A DNA stretch of 49,722 nt, from the NCBI GenBank assembly GCA_017449215.1, contig JAFSJY010000061.1, positions 1 through 49,722 of the forward strand, given 5' to 3'. The stretch is from Acholeplasmatales bacterium. Lineage in GTDB: Bacteria; Bacillota_I; Bacilli_A; Acholeplasmatales; Anaeroplasmataceae. Shown piece by piece: positions 48,601 to 49,722 of the stretch. Position 1 is the first letter of the stretch; every line of letters begins with the position of its first letter. A program made the translations under genes and the position numbers. The notes beneath the pieces are model-generated. The model was not told the DNA's origin. It was given only the letters and a program-made list of their open reading frames with translations, and did no database searches.

Positions 48601-49554
48601 ATAGTAGAACAAGAATATACAATTTCTCCTTATGTATTAAGTGTTACAGTATATTGTGATACTAAGAGTGGAAATGCCGGAACTACATTCAATTATATGT
48701 ATGATGGTTTAGTTCATAATAATTTAACTGCGACATTTGATGAATCTAAGCTAATCGGTGACGATGATTTAGTAATTACTGTAAATACAAGTACATTTAA
48801 GGCTAATGTTGGTACATATTCATATACATTATCATTCTCTAATAATAACTATAGACCTACTACTTATACAGGTGCGGTAGTTATTAAGAAACTAGAATTA
48901 TCTGATAGTAATTTCACTATGTATGTTACTGATGGAGTAATTACAGGTGAATACACATTATCTGATTATAAGTTCTATTCATATATAAACTATAAATCTA
49001 CAGTTTATACAAAGAATATGGATGCTAAGGTAATTTATTATTACATTAAGACTGGTGGTAATAAATGGACTGAAAGTGATTATGTATTATTAGATGGTGA
49101 GCCAACAGTAGCTGGAACATACTATGTTACAATTGAAAGTACAAATACTGATAATATTACAATATCTCATAACAGTATTTGGAGCTTAAGAGAATATACA
49201 TTTGCACCAATTAATACAAAGGAAATTTGGTCAATTGATGGACAGTATAATTCTAATTTATTTACCGCAACAGGTAACCAAACTAAAACTAGTGCGACAT
49301 TCAATATAGATAATGAAACAGTAACATTTACTAGAGGATTAAAGCTTGAAACTAATGGTGGTACTATTACATTCACAATTAGTAGTGAAAAGACTTTAAC
49401 TATCTATTCTATGAATGGACAAACAGTAAAGATCAATGACACAAGCTATAGTGTTACATCAGACTCAGGAACTGAAATAACTCTTGAGGCTGGAACATAT
49501 ACTATTGCTAAGGGTAATGGAGCGACTGTTGTTTACGCATTAACATTAGAATAA
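42607..49554 (+). CDS. Giant multi-pass membrane-anchored surface protein with MBG-like repeats
   Basis: 2315 residues. Five hydrophobic helices lie in the first 170 residues (about 30-49, 57-80, 88-107, 110-130, 147-168). Then come a short BspA-like leucine-rich stretch (about 195-270), two InlB/Listeria-Bacteroides-type repeats (about 383-460 and 463-528; GYRFDGWYYD, GYEFDGWYDN, LYAKWK), an Ig-like segment, and about 19 beta-rich units of 70-80 residues, each with a YDG/YNG-x-x-x-x-P motif (about 620-2090), like MBG domains. The C-terminal 115 residues contain RGLKLETNGGTITFT, resembling a domain in the methylesterase. There is no LPxTG motif or lipobox, so anchoring is by the N-terminal helices. 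Likely an adhesin or polysaccharide-binding stalk. Confidence 0.8.
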   Translation: MSLSSEIRANKKKNNSNETKQIIKNHKLMNVIRLSLFLTLLIADIFYIIKENIIGISNFTNTLLIISIILEGLIFVGLLFLRFNTEIKFLKVTSILIYAIPIIAYVPMMTYGDGFSIILFLIRIVLIGGLLFIATRETQSIKGSRFIAKQITYIFMVALIFVVTFILLISSQTRRVVYSYDDAKDGYIVKDVLKGYSDVEFKDGTIKISDNSLSNAGEIITIPSSVIEVSDNAFKDSNVKEIYLNSSNISIISALNNSSVEKVYVNDSNLVINDLPLASTRNKYKFYLDKSSVDEYREKYRKYDYLFVPKCDDGELYVAYNNTSLPIEYYKDGDLVKSPTVSSTNEKRFKDWGYTFNVGLDKPTFPIEIHNSLDLFATWNKVYKITLNYNGGTVTDDSPSIYESMPNDIYVIFDDGDVKLPALQKSGYRFDGWYYDDEQLYENTINVNYISDMTVEARYSRIFKLKYHENGGYIPDAEKNQEYVDGDYIRPATPERLGYEFDGWYDNAELQGNRIEVVNNYNIDLYAKWKLVAPVLTVSNDINKVYDNDPIALSVDINHPLINDDDFSISYKWYKNDDTKVISTKSAYNVIEAQNNKYYCHITIKHLGNTYELDSDYINVNIEKAEYDLSEITFDNYTFKYEFNGKQQMPKIEVPIKGKDGIAVVVQYSYAGNFIDVDDTGTVTATFTTDSNNYIAPASMTAKVEIIRKKLEVVFDSLSFVYDGNAHKPVGTLVGVIDGYPVELTYPTTVTTDVNDDYKLYFNITDYDHYNIDDEYVVYEITKADYDLSNLTFDNTTFDYDGTTHLPTPTNLVSGLTLDTSNSIGAKYVKDTKVTLYFINSNPNYNDPASIDINVIINPKTIDISLNTTEFTYNGNVLFPNSNVDGLIDNDEVEVISLNNSINFGTYIFEFELQGKDKDNYVVSNSSYNLSYVIKRATYDLSDLTFNNQVFDYDGTAHLPTPVNLPEGLTIDVNNSVGAINVSDTKVTLHFINTNSNYNTPSDMNVNVTINPKKIIVNVIESNLTYQKKLLVPEYVLDGRINNDIVDINILNTDSIDVGNYTLYPELTGSDKANYVIDEFNSNLDYSIGKADFDIQYIFLENTIYEYDGSYHHPTLDLVNGKKKYYTTYQDEITIEYIEEYKNAGIYSVEVEFSVSGNSSNYVSAKRQSYNLTITKKEVTLEFDSLLFMYSEGTLHKPEVSKIIGMVTGDDITISVSNNDITEVGEYELRFTYNGSASGNYIVNETYKAIVVGEQKTITGFTINDYVGTYDGKEHTITVTGLEEGITAVFDKKMKDVCQDVDVKITFESSDPNVGITTVAYGKITINPKPITVEFDTTTNLIYNGENQIPNATLTGVVEGDIVNIIMNNASVNAGIYNAIASLDNSNYTISNSNELTYTIEKCHVSLVWGQLDLVYSKSALKPTAKVKYNGEELDTIVNIIADSNINVGTYAVTAELEDNNYIIDGSPSTTYNIIAKPVSLEWSNKTLIYNGKSQAPTATVTPIIGDNCTVNISGAEVIPGTYTATASLSNPNYVIDGSDYTSYTINKGVLTEDECNSVDYLTNVVYDGNLHGPNIEIANRYTNDKSLIMYRYNGKKNADQYYIDVEFYTENGYYEPLIVSVALVISPLELSIVLNETELRFNNNIVVPTFTILNKVDGDDIEVTIANTSSTIGEYVADFSRTGADKDNYKITNTYTYSIIKGIIDMTDVTFENTDVTYNGNQQLPTSANLPEGVLIDTENSIGVINTTDTVATVKFTLSGQIADNYEVPADINVNMTVSKKLLAISWLTKVFGYDGNKHKPTYELVGVADGDIVELVFDSEGETNQGTYAITAASVTNNNYYIEEEVCEYEITRGTYDMSNVSISDKTFIYDGKSHNNAISIDQSELPDGVTAEFVYDTNPIYVGKYKVTIKFTGDSYNYEPIPNMEAYVIINPLPVTVEWSNTSFTYNGSFQAPTASITSTLIGSDVCDVSVTGAKKDAGTYTATAVLTNSNYVASIVEQEYTISPYVLSVTVYCDTKSGNAGTTFNYMYDGLVHNNLTATFDESKLIGDDDLVITVNTSTFKANVGTYSYTLSFSNNNYRPTTYTGAVVIKKLELSDSNFTMYVTDGVITGEYTLSDYKFYSYINYKSTVYTKNMDAKVIYYYIKTGGNKWTESDYVLLDGEPTVAGTYYVTIESTNTDNITISHNSIWSLREYTFAPINTKEIWSIDGQYNSNLFTATGNQTKTSATFNIDNETVTFTRGLKLETNGGTITFTISSEKTLTIYSMNGQTVKINDTSYSVTSDSGTEITLEAGTYTIAKGNGATVVYALTLE
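44959..45640 (+). repeat. Internal duplication in the giant gene
   Basis: The segments about 44959-45185 and 45419-45645 encode near-parallel units (YDLSxLTFxNxxFDYDGTxHLPTPxNL). They share long identical stretches at DNA level, for example TTTGATTATGATGGAACT and GATACAAAGGTAACATTA. A third, more diverged copy starts near 47725. Type A and type B units alternate, so the repeat was copied as a pair. Confidence 0.75.
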
Positions 49555-49589
49555 TTTAATAGAAAAAATGATGGTTCTTTAAAAAAATC

Positions 49590-49619
49590 GGAGTATGATG
49601 AAAAATTCATACTCCTTTT
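49590..49619. terminator. Terminator after the giant gene, probably bidirectional
   Basis: GGAGTATGA pairs with TCATACTCC, followed by TTTT on the plus strand and, read the other way, by GATTTTTTT. Confidence 0.85.
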
Positions 49620-49660
49620 ATTATTGTTATAAGTTATAAATATACATTGTTCATTAACAC

Positions 49661-49720
49661 CTAAAAGTGGCCTAATGATTTGTTATGCAATGATTCGGTT
49701 ATCTGATTAACTATGTCTAT
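49661..49720 (-). CDS. Possible 3' end of a convergent gene cut by the window edge
   Basis: On the minus strand a frame open at the window edge gives 19 codons ending in NKSLGHF then TAG. The bidirectional terminator just beyond fits a convergent gene, but the stretch is too short to identify and may be chance. Confidence 0.2.
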   Translation of the reverse strand: MDIVNQITESLHNKSLGHF

Positions 49721-49722
49721 AA

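Noticed and set aside
49616-49722. Right edge considered as an insertion-sequence end or tRNA gene
   Set aside because: No terminal inverted repeat or cloverleaf could be found; only a very short open frame remains, reported at low confidence.

Overview
This window is a strongly A+T-rich bacterial chromosome segment centred on the replication origin. The gene set (rpmH, rnpA, yidC, jag, the RNA polymerase delta subunit, and dnaA-dnaN-yaaA-recF-gyrB-gyrA) and the strong SD sequences and sigma-A-type promoters point to a low-GC member of the Bacillota, class Bacilli in the broad sense. A gut-type, plant-polysaccharide-using Bacilli or Mollicutes-related lineage is likely, but that is inference. 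UGA is used as a stop (recF, rnpA) and UGG as Trp, so the standard bacterial code applies. I see no rRNA, tRNA, CRISPR array or insertion sequence.

Layout, left to right. (1) 1-3570, minus strand: a large lipoprotein pectin methylesterase with InlB, Big2 and repeated C-terminal domains, cut by the window edge. Its promoter carries a LacI/CcpA-like palindrome. (2) 3894-5866, minus: a two-component system. (3) 6039-7907, minus: rpoE (delta), a DUF1934/YwiB-like protein, recR and ybaB. (4) 7912-11279, minus: dnaX, a permuted NlpC/P60 (YiiX-like) protein and jag. (5) 11300-12860, minus: yidC, rnpA, rpmH. (6) 12861-15224: the origin. DnaA boxes lie on both sides of dnaA, and the dnaA-dnaN gap holds a B. 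subtilis-like basal unwinding element. (7) 15225-22470, plus: dnaN, yaaA, recF, gyrB, gyrA. Genes run away from the origin on both sides; only the pectate lyase gene at 27644-29722 clearly breaks this rule.

Right of gyrA the content is accessory: a zinc-ribbon membrane protein, a Rad3/XPD-type helicase fused to a PD-(D/E)XK nuclease, an SseB-like protein, two paralogous lipoproteins, and the convergent pectate lyase. Next comes an operon (29879-35857) with a Cas4-like nuclease/DEDD exonuclease fusion, two poorly known proteins and two MutS-like ATPases whose Walker B motif reads N-E instead of D-E. Last is an operon (36039-49554) of a 1476-residue Snf2-type ATPase, a cysteine-rich protein, and a 2315-residue protein with five membrane segments, two InlB-type repeats and about 19 MBG-like repeats.

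Two themes stand out. The pectin methylesterase, the pectate lyase and possibly the giant surface protein look like a pectin-binding and pectin-degrading set: the enzymes share palindromic operators, and the methylesterase and giant protein share a C-terminal-type domain. The two operons at 29.9-35.9 kb and 36.0-49.6 kb combine nucleic-acid enzymes with uncharacterised partners and are the best candidates for undescribed systems.
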